The notes under the pieces: generated by a model
Told to the model about the DNA's origin: nothing
The model's input: the letters and a program-made list of their open reading frames with translations, nothing else
The model's database searches: none
Position numbers and translations under genes: made by a program
Assembly: GCA_023248215.1 (NCBI GenBank)
Contig: JAHFEW010000023.1
Coordinates: 1-51,613 of the forward strand
DNA length: 51,613 nt
Source of the DNA: Nitrospira sp.
GTDB taxonomy: Bacteria; Nitrospirota; Nitrospiria; Nitrospirales; Nitrospiraceae
Direction: 5' to 3'
Shown: in pieces, positions 31,860 to 40,888 of the stretch
Position numbering within the stretch: position 1 is the stretch's first letter
How the letters are laid out: every line of letters starts with the position of its first letter

Positions 31860-32174
31860 ATGGAAGTCTGGAGCGGCACAAGCTCAGGTGAAGTCTTGCT
31901 AAGGATCACACTGGACCGTTCCAATGGTGCTGTGAGGCTGCGATTGGAAGGTCGGCTCACCGGCCTCTGGGTTCAGGAATTGGAGCATTGTTGGGTGGAC
32001 CTACCCCCCGACCAGCGAAGGGGCGCTATGGTGGATCTGGCCGGTGTGACGTTCATTGGAGAAGACGGAAGGCTGCTGCTTGCGAAACTGTGGGAGCAGG
32101 GCGCGATTTTCCATGCAACCGACTGCCTCACGCGATCGATCGTTGAGAAAATTACAGGCCTCGGACCGAGCTAG
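31860..32174 (+). CDS. STAS-like (anti-sigma-factor antagonist fold) protein
   Basis: The 104-residue reading from ATG 31860 gives LRITLDRSNGAVRLRLEGRLTGLWVQELEHCW, then RGAMVDLAGVTFIGEDGRLLLAKLWEQGAIF. This matches the STAS pattern of strand, helix, and a DL-x-GVTFI-x-x-x-G-x-x-LL core. The usual phosphorylatable Ser after the D-L strand is replaced (FIGEDG), so regulation by phosphorylation is doubtful. An earlier ATG at 31737 is possible; AAGGGGCGG before 31860 supports the shorter form. It precedes the efflux operon by 184 bases. Confidence 0.65.
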   Translation: MEVWSGTSSGEVLLRITLDRSNGAVRLRLEGRLTGLWVQELEHCWVDLPPDQRRGAMVDLAGVTFIGEDGRLLLAKLWEQGAIFHATDCLTRSIVEKITGLGPS

Positions 32175-32232
32175 CGATGCGGGCATCCAGGGGAATCACT
32201 ACATTGCATCATCGCGGATACAGACGGTCAAT

Positions 32233-32254
32233 ATATGCGCGGAATATGCGCGGA
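32233..32254 (+). repeat. Tandem 11-bp direct repeat upstream of the efflux operon
   Basis: ATATGCGCGGA occurs twice, head to tail and identical (32233-32243, 32244-32254), about 105 bases before the efflux operon start. One-helical-turn spacing of identical sites suits cooperative binding of a regulator. No regulator gene is adjacent. Confidence 0.5.
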
Positions 32255-32358
32255 CTGTGCTGGTGGCTCCGTTGCTAACGAGTGACTCAATCAGTAAGAT
32301 AGGCGCCGTCATCGACGTCGTAAGAACTGCGTAATCAGATTTTCATCAGGGAGCGAGC

Positions 32359-33555
32359 ATGGCCAGGCGAATGCGATCATCGACTCTAGCCTCGATTTTG
32401 ACTGGGTGTCTCGCTCTGGCTTCATTGCCGGGCTGCAAGCAACAAGCCGCCTCTTCCCCGGCTCCTCCGATGCCGGAGGTGGGCATCATCGTGGTTGCGG
32501 CTCAGGATGTCCCGGATGAGCCGGAGTTCATCGGGCAGGCGGAGTCTTCTCGTCCAGTGGAAATCCGATCACAGGTCACGGGGATTTTGAAGGCGTGGTT
32601 TTTTAAGGAAGGACGCGACGTCAAGAAGGGCGACCGCCTGTATCAGATCGATCCCGTTCCGTTCCACGCCGCGATGTTGAGCGCCAAGGCGAAAGTGGCC
32701 CAATCGGAAGCACGACTCGTGCAGGCCAAGCAGAACCTGGCTCGGGTCAAGCCGCTGTTGGCGGAGCAGGCCGTGAGTACGAAGGATGTGGACGATGCCG
32801 TCGCCGAGGAGTTGGCGGCGAAGGCGGCGCTCGAAGGTGCCAAAGCGGAGCTTGTGAAAGCCAAGTTCGATCTCGACAATACGCTCACCATCGCGCCGAT
32901 CGACGGCATGATCGAACGGACAAGGGTCTATGAAGGTCGATTAGTGTCGGCCCAGACTGATTTGCTGACGATCATCCATCAAGTCGATCCCATGTATGTG
33001 ATCGTGAGTGCGCCGGAAAGTTTCTTGCTGAAAAGGCGTCGAGACAGCGATGCCAAGCGGATCCAGCATCCCGGTGTCTATCAATTGCGTGGCGTGCTCA
33101 CCTTTGTCGATGGGACCACCTATGAGCATGAGGGGGTGTTGGACCTTCTCGATATCGGATTGAAGACCGATACGGGATCGCGGCAGGCACGGGTGGTGTT
33201 CCCCAATCCCGATCGGGTGCTGTTGCCGGGTCAGTTCGTGCGGGTACGGTTCAAAGGCACGGTCAAGACGGGAGCAATCTTGGTGCCGCAGCGTGCCGTC
33301 CAGCAGGGTGCGAAGGGCTCAATTGTGTTTGTCGTCGGGAGCGAGGACAAGGTCGAGATGCGGGAGATTCAGGCAACGAGTTGGCAAGGGAAGCAGTGGA
33401 TCGTCGAGGAAGGCTTGCATGTCGGCGACCGTGTGATCGTGGATGGTCTGCATAAGATCGCGCCCGGAGCCCCGGTGAAGCCTGTGCCGCTTCCGGATCC
33501 CGGTGCGACGACCGTCCCGAATGCCGCCCAGCCAAAACCGGAGCATGCCTCGTGA
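32359..33555 (+). CDS. RND efflux periplasmic adaptor (membrane fusion lipoprotein, AcrA type)
   Basis: The 398-residue protein has a lipoprotein signal (ILTGCLALASLPGC, lipobox Cys ~26). HlyD/AcrA features follow: barrel and lipoyl parts (PVEIRSQVTGILKAWFFKEGRDVKKGDRLYQIDP), a helical hairpin (AKVAQSEARLVQAKQNLARVKPLLAE), the second lipoyl half (TLTIAPIDGMIERTRVYEGRLV), and the membrane-proximal domain with RAVQQGAKGSIVFVV. It bridges the pump and the outer-membrane channel. Its stop overlaps the GTG start of the pump gene (GTGA). Confidence 0.94.
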   Translation: MARRMRSSTLASILTGCLALASLPGCKQQAASSPAPPMPEVGIIVVAAQDVPDEPEFIGQAESSRPVEIRSQVTGILKAWFFKEGRDVKKGDRLYQIDPVPFHAAMLSAKAKVAQSEARLVQAKQNLARVKPLLAEQAVSTKDVDDAVAEELAAKAALEGAKAELVKAKFDLDNTLTIAPIDGMIERTRVYEGRLVSAQTDLLTIIHQVDPMYVIVSAPESFLLKRRRDSDAKRIQHPGVYQLRGVLTFVDGTTYEHEGVLDLLDIGLKTDTGSRQARVVFPNPDRVLLPGQFVRVRFKGTVKTGAILVPQRAVQQGAKGSIVFVVGSEDKVEMREIQATSWQGKQWIVEEGLHVGDRVIVDGLHKIAPGAPVKPVPLPDPGATTVPNAAQPKPEHAS

Positions 33556-36500
33556 TCTCGCACTTTTTTATCGACCGTCCGATTTTTGCCTCGGTGCTGT
33601 CCATTGTCATTGTCGTGATTGGATTGGTGGCGTTGCGGGCGCTACCGATCGCTCAATTTCCGGAAATCACTCCGCCCGTCGTCCAGGTGGAGGCCGACTA
33701 TCCTGGGGCCAATGCGGAAATCGTGGCCGATTCGGTCGCGCGGCCCATCGAAGTCCAGCTTCCTGGGATCGATAATCTGCTCTATTACGATTCCACCAGC
33801 ACCAACGACGGGCACATGTCGATCAAGCTGACCTTCGAGATCGGCACCGACGTCGATATCGCCCAAGTCCAAACACAGAATCGGGTGAAGCTTGCCGAAC
33901 CGCAGCTGCCGCCCGAAGTCGTGCGCCAAGGCATCAGCATCACGAAAGTCTCGCCGGATCTGCTTGCGGTGGCGGCTCTGAGCTCCACCGATCCGACGCA
34001 CGACACGGTGTATTTGTCCAACTATGCGATTCTCCGCGTTGTCGACAACTTGAAGCGGTTGCGCGGTGTGGGAAATGCCATTGTTTTTGGCTCGCAGAAC
34101 TATTCCATGCGGTTGATCCTGGATCCCATCAGGATGGCGCAGCTCAGCTTAACACCGACGGATATTTCGAACGTCGTCCGTGAGCAGAATCGGGATTTTC
34201 CTGCCGGGACGATCGGCCGCGAGCCGGCCTTGAAGGGAACCGAGCTCACGATCCCTGTCATCACGCAAGGTCGACTGACGGAAGTGAAAGATTTCGAGGA
34301 GCTGATTGTCCGCGCTATGCCCAACGGATCGATGATCCGGTTGAAGGATGTGGCCCGCGTCGAGCTGGGGGCGCAATCCTACACGCTGGAAGGACGCTGG
34401 AACGGCAAGCCGAACGTCTTCCTGCTGACCTTCCTCTCGCCTGGCGCCAACGCGCTCGATACGGTGAGGCGGGTGCGCGCTGAACTGGCGGAGGTCTCCA
34501 AGAGTTTTCCTTCCGGAGTGTCCTACGATATTCCCTACGACACGACGCGCTTCATCGAAGTCTCCATCCAGGAAGTCGTGAAGACGCTCGCGGAAGCGAT
34601 GGTCCTGGTCATTCTCGTGGTGTATCTCTTTCTCCAGAGCTGGCGCGCGACGTTGATTCCCGGCGTGGCGGTGCCGGTGTCCTTGATCGGCACCTTCGCC
34701 GGCATGCAAGCCCTGGGCTTCTCGATCAATACCTTGACCCTTTTCGGCATGGTGCTGGCAATCGGCATCGTGGTGGACGATGCCATCGTCGTGGTGGAGA
34801 ACTGCGAACGTCACATGACGCAGGGGAAGCTCTCCCCCAAGCAGGCGGCCAAGAGGGCGATGGAAGAGGTGACCGGGCCGGTCATTGCGATCGTGCTGGT
34901 GCTGTGCGCCGTGTTTGTGCCGGTCGGATTCTTGGGCGGCATTACCGGCGAACTGTACAAGCAGTTTGCGATTACGATTTCGATCGCCGTCATTATTTCT
35001 GGGTTTGTCGCCTTGACCTTGAGTCCCGCGCTCTGTGCGCTCGTGTTGAAGCCGGGCGAGGAGCGACACCATGGCTTCTTCGGTCTCTTCAATCGGACCT
35101 TTTCATGGATGCAGACGCGGTATACCTCCACTGTCGGCGCGGCGATGAAGCGGCGCGCGCTGTCGGTCGCGGTGTTCGGCGTGCTGCTGGTAGGCGTGTT
35201 TATGCTCTTCAGGGTCCTCCCCGGGAGTTTCTTGCCGGAGGAGGATCAGGGTTATTTCATCACGATCGTTCAGCTGCCGGACGGCGCGTCCAAGCAACGG
35301 ACAGACGCGGTGTTGAGCAAGATCGAAAGTTATTTCCTGTCGAGCCCGGTGATCCATTCGACCGATGCTCTATCCGGCCAGAATTTTGTCTTCAATACGC
35401 GGGGCCCCAATGCCGCCACGATGTTCGTCCCGTTGAGACATTGGGACGAGCGAACGGCGCCGCAACATCACGTGAAAGCCCTCATCGGCGCGGCCTACGG
35501 TGAGTTCGCCAAAATTCCGGAGGCGCTCATCCTGGCCTTCAATGCGCCTTCTATTCGAGGGCTTGGCGCCACGGGTGGGTTTACCTTGCAGCTTCAGGAT
35601 CCGAGCAGCGGGGATTTCAATAAGTTCTCGGCCGCGGCCCAAGAGTTCGTCGCCAAAGCGCAACAGAGTCCTGCGATCGGGGCCATCGGCACGAGTTTTC
35701 GGGTCAGTGCACCGCGCATTTATGCCAAGGTGAACCGCGAGCGCGCCAAAGCGTTGGGTGTGCCCATCTCAGAAGTGTTCGATACCATGCAGGCGTATTT
35801 CGGGAATTTTTACATCAATGATTTCATCAAGTTCGGCCGGGTATTTCGCGTGCAGACGGAGGCCGAGGCGCAATACCGATCCACGCCCGAAGATATTTCC
35901 AGGATTTATGTGCGGGCGACTGGGCCGCAAGGCACCACGATGATTCCCTTGGATACCGTGGTGAGCACGGAATTTACGAGCGGCCCGGATCCGGTGACAC
36001 ACTTCAATGGTTACAACACTGCGCTGGTGCTCGGCGCGGCTGCCCCCGGATTCAGTTCCGGTCAAGTGCTTAATGCGCTTGAAGAGATAGCGAAAGAAGT
36101 GCTTGTGCCGAAGGGGTATGGGATCGATTGGAGCGGAATCTCCTATCAAGAACGCATGGTCGGGAGTCAGTCGCTCTATGCCTTCGCCTTTGGGTTGCTG
36201 ATGGTGTTCTTGGTGCTTGCCGCTCAATATGAAAGCTGGGTGGTCCCTTTTGCGGTGATTCTGGCTGTGCCGATCGGACTGTTCGGCGCCCTGAGCGCCG
36301 TCTGGCTCAAAGGCATGACCAACGACATCTATTTTCAAATCGGCCTGGTGACATTGATCGGGCTGTCGGCGAAGAACGCTATTTTGATCGTGGAATTCGC
36401 GAACAAGCGTTATGAGGAAGGCCATCCCTTGTTGGAGTCGACGATTGAGGCGGCCAAGCTCCGATTCCGTCCGATCGTTATGACCTCGATGGCGTTCATC

Positions 36501-36734
36501 CTGGGTGTTGTCCCGCTGGTGATTGCCACCGGAGCCGGCGCCGCTAGCCGAAATTCCATCGGCACCGGGGTGTTCGGGGGAATGTTGGCTGCCACCTTTC
36601 TGGCGATCTTTTTCGTGCCGCTCTTCTTCGTCCTGATTCGTTCGCTGAGTCGTCGCCTAAAAGGGCAGCCTCCTCTTTCCCCTCAGAGTGAGCCAGATGG
36701 AACCGAGAAGGAGCGAGACTATCAACATGCGTAG
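33552..36734 (+). CDS. RND multidrug efflux permease (AcrB/HAE1 type)
   Basis: The 1060-residue protein is a full-length hydrophobe/amphiphile efflux pump: first helix FASVLSIVIVVIGLVALRALPIAQFPEITPPVVQV, DYPGANAEIVADSVA, TM4 with GIVVDDAIVVVENCERH (the proton-relay Asp pair), and TM10 GLSAKNAILIVEFA with the relay Lys. Two large periplasmic loops are present. Proton-driven export of drugs or amphiphiles is expected, with the adaptor and channel encoded on either side. The GTG start is fixed by a four-base overlap with the adaptor gene. The substrate cannot be read from sequence. Confidence 0.96.
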   Translation: MISHFFIDRPIFASVLSIVIVVIGLVALRALPIAQFPEITPPVVQVEADYPGANAEIVADSVARPIEVQLPGIDNLLYYDSTSTNDGHMSIKLTFEIGTDVDIAQVQTQNRVKLAEPQLPPEVVRQGISITKVSPDLLAVAALSSTDPTHDTVYLSNYAILRVVDNLKRLRGVGNAIVFGSQNYSMRLILDPIRMAQLSLTPTDISNVVREQNRDFPAGTIGREPALKGTELTIPVITQGRLTEVKDFEELIVRAMPNGSMIRLKDVARVELGAQSYTLEGRWNGKPNVFLLTFLSPGANALDTVRRVRAELAEVSKSFPSGVSYDIPYDTTRFIEVSIQEVVKTLAEAMVLVILVVYLFLQSWRATLIPGVAVPVSLIGTFAGMQALGFSINTLTLFGMVLAIGIVVDDAIVVVENCERHMTQGKLSPKQAAKRAMEEVTGPVIAIVLVLCAVFVPVGFLGGITGELYKQFAITISIAVIISGFVALTLSPALCALVLKPGEERHHGFFGLFNRTFSWMQTRYTSTVGAAMKRRALSVAVFGVLLVGVFMLFRVLPGSFLPEEDQGYFITIVQLPDGASKQRTDAVLSKIESYFLSSPVIHSTDALSGQNFVFNTRGPNAATMFVPLRHWDERTAPQHHVKALIGAAYGEFAKIPEALILAFNAPSIRGLGATGGFTLQLQDPSSGDFNKFSAAAQEFVAKAQQSPAIGAIGTSFRVSAPRIYAKVNRERAKALGVPISEVFDTMQAYFGNFYINDFIKFGRVFRVQTEAEAQYRSTPEDISRIYVRATGPQGTTMIPLDTVVSTEFTSGPDPVTHFNGYNTALVLGAAAPGFSSGQVLNALEEIAKEVLVPKGYGIDWSGISYQERMVGSQSLYAFAFGLLMVFLVLAAQYESWVVPFAVILAVPIGLFGALSAVWLKGMTNDIYFQIGLVTLIGLSAKNAILIVEFANKRYEEGHPLLESTIEAAKLRFRPIVMTSMAFILGVVPLVIATGAGAASRNSIGTGVFGGMLAATFLAIFFVPLFFVLIRSLSRRLKGQPPLSPQSEPDGTEKERDYQHA

Positions 36735-38163
36735 ACTGACCCTCGTGCTCTCATCGACCCTTCTGGCGGCCTGTGCCGTTGGGCCGGATTTCACTAAGCC
36801 CGATGCCACCACACCGGCCGGCTTTCGGATGGCGGAGCCTGGCGGTGATACCACGTCGATCGCGAACACGCCTTGGTGGGAGTTGCTGAAGGATCAAGAA
36901 CTCCAAAAACTGATCCGTACGGCCTTGGAAGAAAACAAAGATCTCAAGCGTGCGGTGGCGTCGGTGGAGGAATTTCAGGCTCGCTTGTTCATTGCGAAGA
37001 CTGACTTTGCCCCGCAGATGAACGTCACGGGTAATGCCCCGGCGTTTGGTCGGAAAGCCGAGTTCTTGTTTCCGGGGTTTCCGAACCCATTCAATTACTA
37101 CTTGCAGGGAAACCTTTCGTGGGAAATTGATATTTGGGGCCGTATCAGGCGATCCAATGAGGCAGCTCGTGGCGACCTCCTCTCGCGGGAAGAAAACCGC
37201 CGTGCCATTGTGCTGCAGCTGGTGAGCGGTGTGGCGGAGGCCTACTTCGATCTGCTCCAGTTCGATATGCAGCTGGATATTGCGCGGCGCACACTCAAAT
37301 CGTGGGAAGAATCCGTCAGGATCGCGCAGGCGCGTTTGCGGCAAGGGATGATTTCCAAGCTGGATGCCGATCAATTCGAGGCCGAACGTGCCAATGCCGC
37401 AGCTAAGGCGGCAGAATTCGAACGGCAGAAAGTGCAGAAGGAAAACCAATTGAGCGTGCTGTTAGGGCGAAACCCAGGACAGATTGTCCGGGGGCGTTCC
37501 CTGACAGAGCAGGTTATGGCCCCGGATGTTCCGCCTGGGCTTCCCTCCGAACTGCTTCAGCGTCGTCCGGATATTCTGCAGGCGGAACAGGACCTCGCCG
37601 CGGCGACGGCGCGCATCGGGATGGCGAAAGCCGATCGATTCCCGAAACTCAGCATCACCGGCATCTTGGGTGTGGCGAGTCCGCAGCTGTCGCGTCTTGT
37701 GGCCAATGAAACCTCATTCGGCGTGGTCGGGCCAGGCTTGGCCGCCCCCTTGTTAAATGCGCAAATCCTTGGATTCCAGCAGCGAGCAGCGGAGGCTCAG
37801 GCACGACAAGCTGTGGCGCAATACGAACAATCCGTCTTAGTCGCGTTCAAAGAAGTGGAGGATTCGCTGGTGGCGGTGCGGACGGTTCGTGAACAGCGAA
37901 CGGCCCAGTTGCAGCAAGTCGAGGCCTTGCGGTCTGCGCTCAGCCTGGCCAATCTTCGCTATAAGGGAGGTTTGGCGAATTATCTAGACGTGTTGATTGC
38001 GCAACGCAATCTTTTCGAGGCGGAACTTTCCCTGATGGGAACGCATCGGCTGCATCTGGTATCTATCGTGCAATTGTACAAAGCGTTAGGCGGTGGGTGG
38101 ACTCCGGATGAGCGTCCGCCGGTTCAACCGTTGCCGGTTGCCGCCGAGCCTGAGAAAAGTTAA
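36727..38163 (+). CDS. Outer-membrane efflux channel lipoprotein (NodT/OprM type)
   Basis: The 478-residue protein has a lipoprotein signal (LTLVLSSTLLAAC), then the OprM/NodT pattern: AVGPDFTKPDATTP, TPWWELLKDQELQKLIRTALEENKDLKRAVASVEE, LSWEIDIWGRIRRSNEAARGDLL, RRPDILQAEQDLAAATARIGMAKADRFPKLSITG and KGGLANYLDVLIAQRNLFEAELSL. It supplies the outer-membrane exit of the pump. The ATG at 36727 overlaps the permease stop by eight bases, and GAAGGAGCGAG is its ribosome site; a longer start at 36688 would precede this site. Confidence 0.94.
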   Translation: MRRLTLVLSSTLLAACAVGPDFTKPDATTPAGFRMAEPGGDTTSIANTPWWELLKDQELQKLIRTALEENKDLKRAVASVEEFQARLFIAKTDFAPQMNVTGNAPAFGRKAEFLFPGFPNPFNYYLQGNLSWEIDIWGRIRRSNEAARGDLLSREENRRAIVLQLVSGVAEAYFDLLQFDMQLDIARRTLKSWEESVRIAQARLRQGMISKLDADQFEAERANAAAKAAEFERQKVQKENQLSVLLGRNPGQIVRGRSLTEQVMAPDVPPGLPSELLQRRPDILQAEQDLAAATARIGMAKADRFPKLSITGILGVASPQLSRLVANETSFGVVGPGLAAPLLNAQILGFQQRAAEAQARQAVAQYEQSVLVAFKEVEDSLVAVRTVREQRTAQLQQVEALRSALSLANLRYKGGLANYLDVLIAQRNLFEAELSLMGTHRLHLVSIVQLYKALGGGWTPDERPPVQPLPVAAEPEKS

Positions 38164-38326
38164 GCGCATCCCAGCTTCTTAGCCTGCCGGAGTGCCCTCT
38201 TCCCCCCCCAGACGCATGTCCCCTCACCCGGTCTCCTCGTTTGCCTTACATACTATCTCAATTGCAGCGACATTCCTTCAGCCAACTGCCTCAATGCCGA
38301 GCGCCCCTGCCTCTGCCGGCGTGCGG

Positions 38327-38719
38327 CTACTCTGTCTGTGACGGGCGGCAATGTTGGCGAGCGGATTTTGACAGAGGGGTGAGTAGCGTGGCGAGGGTCC
38401 CACCTACGACGGCCATGAGAATAATGGTGACACCACTGTGGATCCATGCCGCGCTGGTTTGAGACCCAAGAGCGATATTCGTGAGATTGAAGCTCCAGAA
38501 AGTGACTGCCACCCAGGCCAAGTGTTCGACGCGATTGGTGGAAATCCGAGTCCCTGCCATCGCGAAGCCGACGGCTCCCGACAGCAGGTTGGTCATATAC
38601 GCGGCGGACGGACTGTTCTGCATGTTGAAGCCCGCGATGGCCGAGCCTAACCCGAAAACAAATGTGAGGCCATACACAATTGAGGCGTCCCGCATGATTG
38701 TTTTGATGTTGGAGGTCAT
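38327..38719 (-). CDS. Hypothetical membrane protein, 130 residues
   Basis: Four hydrophobic segments can be seen: ASIVYGLTFVFGLGSAIAGF, AAYMTNLLSGAVGFAMAG, HLAWVAVTFWSFNLTNIAL and GVTIILMAVVGGTLATLLTP. The protein is small and probably in the inner membrane. I cannot name a family. Its ATG overlaps the stop of the small upstream gene (ATGA), so the two are coupled. Confidence 0.65.
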   Translation of the reverse strand: MTSNIKTIMRDASIVYGLTFVFGLGSAIAGFNMQNSPSAAYMTNLLSGAVGFAMAGTRISTNRVEHLAWVAVTFWSFNLTNIALGSQTSAAWIHSGVTIILMAVVGGTLATLLTPLSKSARQHCRPSQTE

Positions 38720-38865
38720 TGGAGAGTTCCCCGTTGCTGATTGTCACCAGGCCGGTGTGTCTCCAATCGTTGTAAGATCAAAAAAAGAAGAGTATGAGAA
38801 ATGCCGGCGTGAGGGTTGTTTCTTGTCACCTCACGTTTCATGCTTTCGACCGGGGAGTTGTCCAT
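38716..38865 (-). CDS. Small hypothetical protein, 49 residues
   Basis: An excellent AAGGAGG lies 6 bases before the ATG at 38865 on the minus strand, and the stop overlaps the ATG of the membrane protein gene. The sequence is MDNSPVESMKREVTRNN at the start with a short hydrophobic ISHTLLFLILQ stretch, then a polar RLETHRPGDNQQRG tail. There is no family. The translation signals are the main support; it may serve mainly as a leader for the next gene. Confidence 0.5.
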   Translation of the reverse strand: MDNSPVESMKREVTRNNPHAGISHTLLFLILQRLETHRPGDNQQRGTLQ

Positions 38866-38994
38866 GTGGGCCTCCTTCTGTGTTGTAATGGCACGGTGAA
38901 AGTCTTGCAAGTTGGCGGGGAGCAGATTCGACAGGCGATTGGCCGCCACCTTGTCGCAGAGGTGGTGTTGAATAGTGATTGTTCCCACAAGCCG

Positions 38995-39174
38995 CTACAG
39001 CCTCTTCTTCTGCGCCGTGCCAGGAGGCTGTAACCTGGTGTGGAGTGATCTTCGGTTGTGTATCCAACGGGTAAGTCGCCGGTACAACGCATCCACCAGG
39101 TTGTCGACCGCGAGTACCACCGCGCCGATTACGAATAACCCCAGGACGAGGGCCAGCTCTACATTGATGGACAT
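38995..39174 (-). CDS. Small single-pass membrane protein, 59 residues
   Basis: The protein starts SINVELALVLGLFVIGAVVL, one clear membrane helix, then DNLVDALYRRLTRWIHN and a basic tail ending QKKRL. A helix followed by a positively charged amphipathic region fits a small inner-membrane protein with its C-terminus inside. The ribosome site (GGGGAATAA) is moderate. No family is known. Confidence 0.5.
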   Translation of the reverse strand: MSINVELALVLGLFVIGAVVLAVDNLVDALYRRLTRWIHNRRSLHTRLQPPGTAQKKRL

Positions 39175-39324
39175 GCTGTTTATTCCCCAGGTTGGGTTGC
39201 GCGTGTGTTGTGAAGAGTTATGCTCATCATCCGCATGCTTGCTTGAATTGGGAGATCGCAGGGACCAGGAATCTTTCCGTCAGAGGCTTTCCGTACATCC
39301 TGGTCCTTGCTGTAGTTCTTGGCG

Positions 39325-39570
39325 TCAGGCGGCCAGGCGAGTCATCGCCTCTGCTCCCAAGGGAATGGCCTCGCCATTGACGGCGAGAGCAGGGGAGACG
39401 GTGGAAAGGGGCTTAGCTCCCTGTGTTTGGCGGTTGTGCTGGAGCATGCTATCGAATACATTTCCGCAGTTCATGCACCGCCACGCTTGCAGCCACATGG
39501 AGCCCGATGAATCCTCCATATCCAACAGATAGTCTTCGATCATGCATCCGTTGCAACGCGAACAACTCAT
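39325..39570 (-). CDS. Small zinc-ribbon-like protein, 81 residues
   Basis: Two Cys pairs are present: SCSRCNGCMIEDYLLDMED near the N-terminus and WRCMNCGNVFD at about residues 31-41. The spacing suits a zinc ribbon. The C-terminal half (LALAVNGEAIP-type) is low in features. GGAGGAGG lies right before the ATG at 39570, which overrides an in-frame ATG at 39585. It could be a regulator or rubredoxin-like accessory protein; no closer function can be given. Confidence 0.7.
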   Translation of the reverse strand: MSCSRCNGCMIEDYLLDMEDSSGSMWLQAWRCMNCGNVFDSMLQHNRQTQGAKPLSTVSPALAVNGEAIPLGAEAMTRLAA

Positions 39571-39728
39571 AGTGGCCTCCTCCATTGTTCAGTGCCTATG
39601 TGTAAGCGTAGAACCTGAAGGTCTTCTCCGATAGACCTGAATGAAGTACCTCCTTGGCGGTACCTCTGCACCGGGCTTCTCCCGGTGTGACGATATCGTC
39701 CACGACTTCTCGATTAACCATTTCTCTC

Positions 39729-40076
39729 CTACCTTGCGGCGCCATCCTGGTGTATTGGCTCGGCCGTCGTCTGCACGAACGCTTTGATGATAGCTCCTGC
39801 CGACGGGTGTAGGTCGACCATGCGCAGGCCGAACTCACGGCCTTTGACCCATTGGACGGTTACGGATTCGATCTGTATAGGGGGCGGAACGAGGGGAAGA
39901 AGAATTCGTACAGAGAGGGTGTCGCCTTGTGTTACGTGCTGGTCTCCTACAACGCACCAGCCAGCCAGCGACACATCGTGGACGATGCCCGTTCCGCTCA
40001 CGTGCGTGCCGAGGTAGTGCATGAGGCATCGAGTTTTGACGCGTCTCTGTGCACGGAGCGTAAAAGTAGTCGCCAT
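39729..40076 (-). CDS. PilZ-domain protein (c-di-GMP receptor type)
   Basis: The 115-residue protein has the two PilZ binding elements: an Arg-rich stretch QRRVKTR near residue 10 and DVSLAGW (the D/N-x-S-x-x-G motif) ~residue 35. PilZ beta-barrel strands follow (TLSVRILLPL, VTVQWVKGREFGLRMVD). It should bind cyclic di-GMP and act on a partner through protein contact, as a single-domain adaptor. A second PilZ-like gene lies 53 bases upstream on the same strand. Confidence 0.85.
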   Translation of the reverse strand: MATTFTLRAQRRVKTRCLMHYLGTHVSGTGIVHDVSLAGWCVVGDQHVTQGDTLSVRILLPLVPPPIQIESVTVQWVKGREFGLRMVDLHPSAGAIIKAFVQTTAEPIHQDGAAR

Positions 40077-40129
40077 GTTGATTGCCGTGAGGCGGAGAAT
40101 TCTATTATTCCGTCTCGCTACATCCCCAA

Positions 40130-40492
40130 CTATTCCGCCGCCGTGATGGTCAATTCCGATCGTGAATCCTGAAACTCCAACTCCAAGGGGAGGTGTTCGT
40201 CGAGGAACTGACTCAGGCGAACGCGCTCATCGGCGTCCATCATGAGAAGTTCCACTCCGAACCGACCCCCTTGCACCCAGGTCACCTTCGCCAATCTCAC
40301 GGCTACCGGCCGACGATCTTCAGGGATGCTGAGTTTAAGCGCCAGGTAGTCTCCATCAATGAGACTGTAGAGGGTCGTGCGTAGTGTGCCGGCAAGGCAG
40401 GCATTGAAGATGCGGCCTTCTTCTGCACAGCCCATGGCAAGACGCGAAAGGACGCAGTGAACGATGAACTTCGGATGTGAGGGACGTGTCAT
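40130..40492 (-). CDS. PilZ-like protein with degenerate binding motif
   Basis: The 120-residue protein resembles PilZ domains in its strands (LALKLSIPEDRRPVAVRLAKVTWVQGGRFGVELLMMD). The D/N-x-S-x-x-G motif is replaced by NACLAGT, and the N-terminal Arg motif by KFIVHCVLSR. It is therefore unlikely to bind cyclic di-GMP and may be a receptor-less partner of the PilZ protein encoded just downstream. I chose ATG 40492 with GGGAGGTCAGG upstream; a start at 40528 is also open. Confidence 0.7.
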   Translation of the reverse strand: MTRPSHPKFIVHCVLSRLAMGCAEEGRIFNACLAGTLRTTLYSLIDGDYLALKLSIPEDRRPVAVRLAKVTWVQGGRFGVELLMMDADERVRLSQFLDEHLPLELEFQDSRSELTITAAE

Positions 40493-40888
40493 CCTGACCT
40501 CCCTGCGGGTTGTGAACCAGCACGTCACACCAGGCTGGTGATGAGAATATCCCTCTCGTGGCTTATCAGATAGTCTGCAGAGTAGGTACTTCTAAGGAGG
40601 GTCGGCTCGGAAGCACAGGGAGCGTGAAGGAGAGGGTGTGGGAGACCCAATTCTCATTGGCAAAGGACGTGGGCGTCGCTCGCCGAGCAATCCAGGAGCA
40701 TTCGTTGGCGGAAAGGATCCAGGCGATGAATAAGAATGTCCTAAAATGCACGCTGCAACTTTTCAGGTTTGTGCCTGCATTCCAGCGGATAAGAATGACG
40801 GGTTGGGGGGCGATCAGTCCGTCTTTTCTGACGCGGCTATTGCTTCAGTTCTGCGGGGGCGCCCGGCGCTGGATTGGAGCGGGCCGGC
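40493..40888. other. Intergenic stretch, no gene supported
   Basis: The 396 bases lie upstream of the PilZ-like gene and downstream of the Cys-containing protein. A plus-strand open frame from 40558 has no family features and is probably chance. The promoter of the PilZ pair is expected near 40500-40560. Confidence 0.4.

Noticed and set aside
34149-35072. Long minus-strand frame inside the RND permease gene
   Set aside because: The His/Arg/Gln-rich translation is typical of an antisense shadow of a GC-rich gene; the plus-strand permease is certain.
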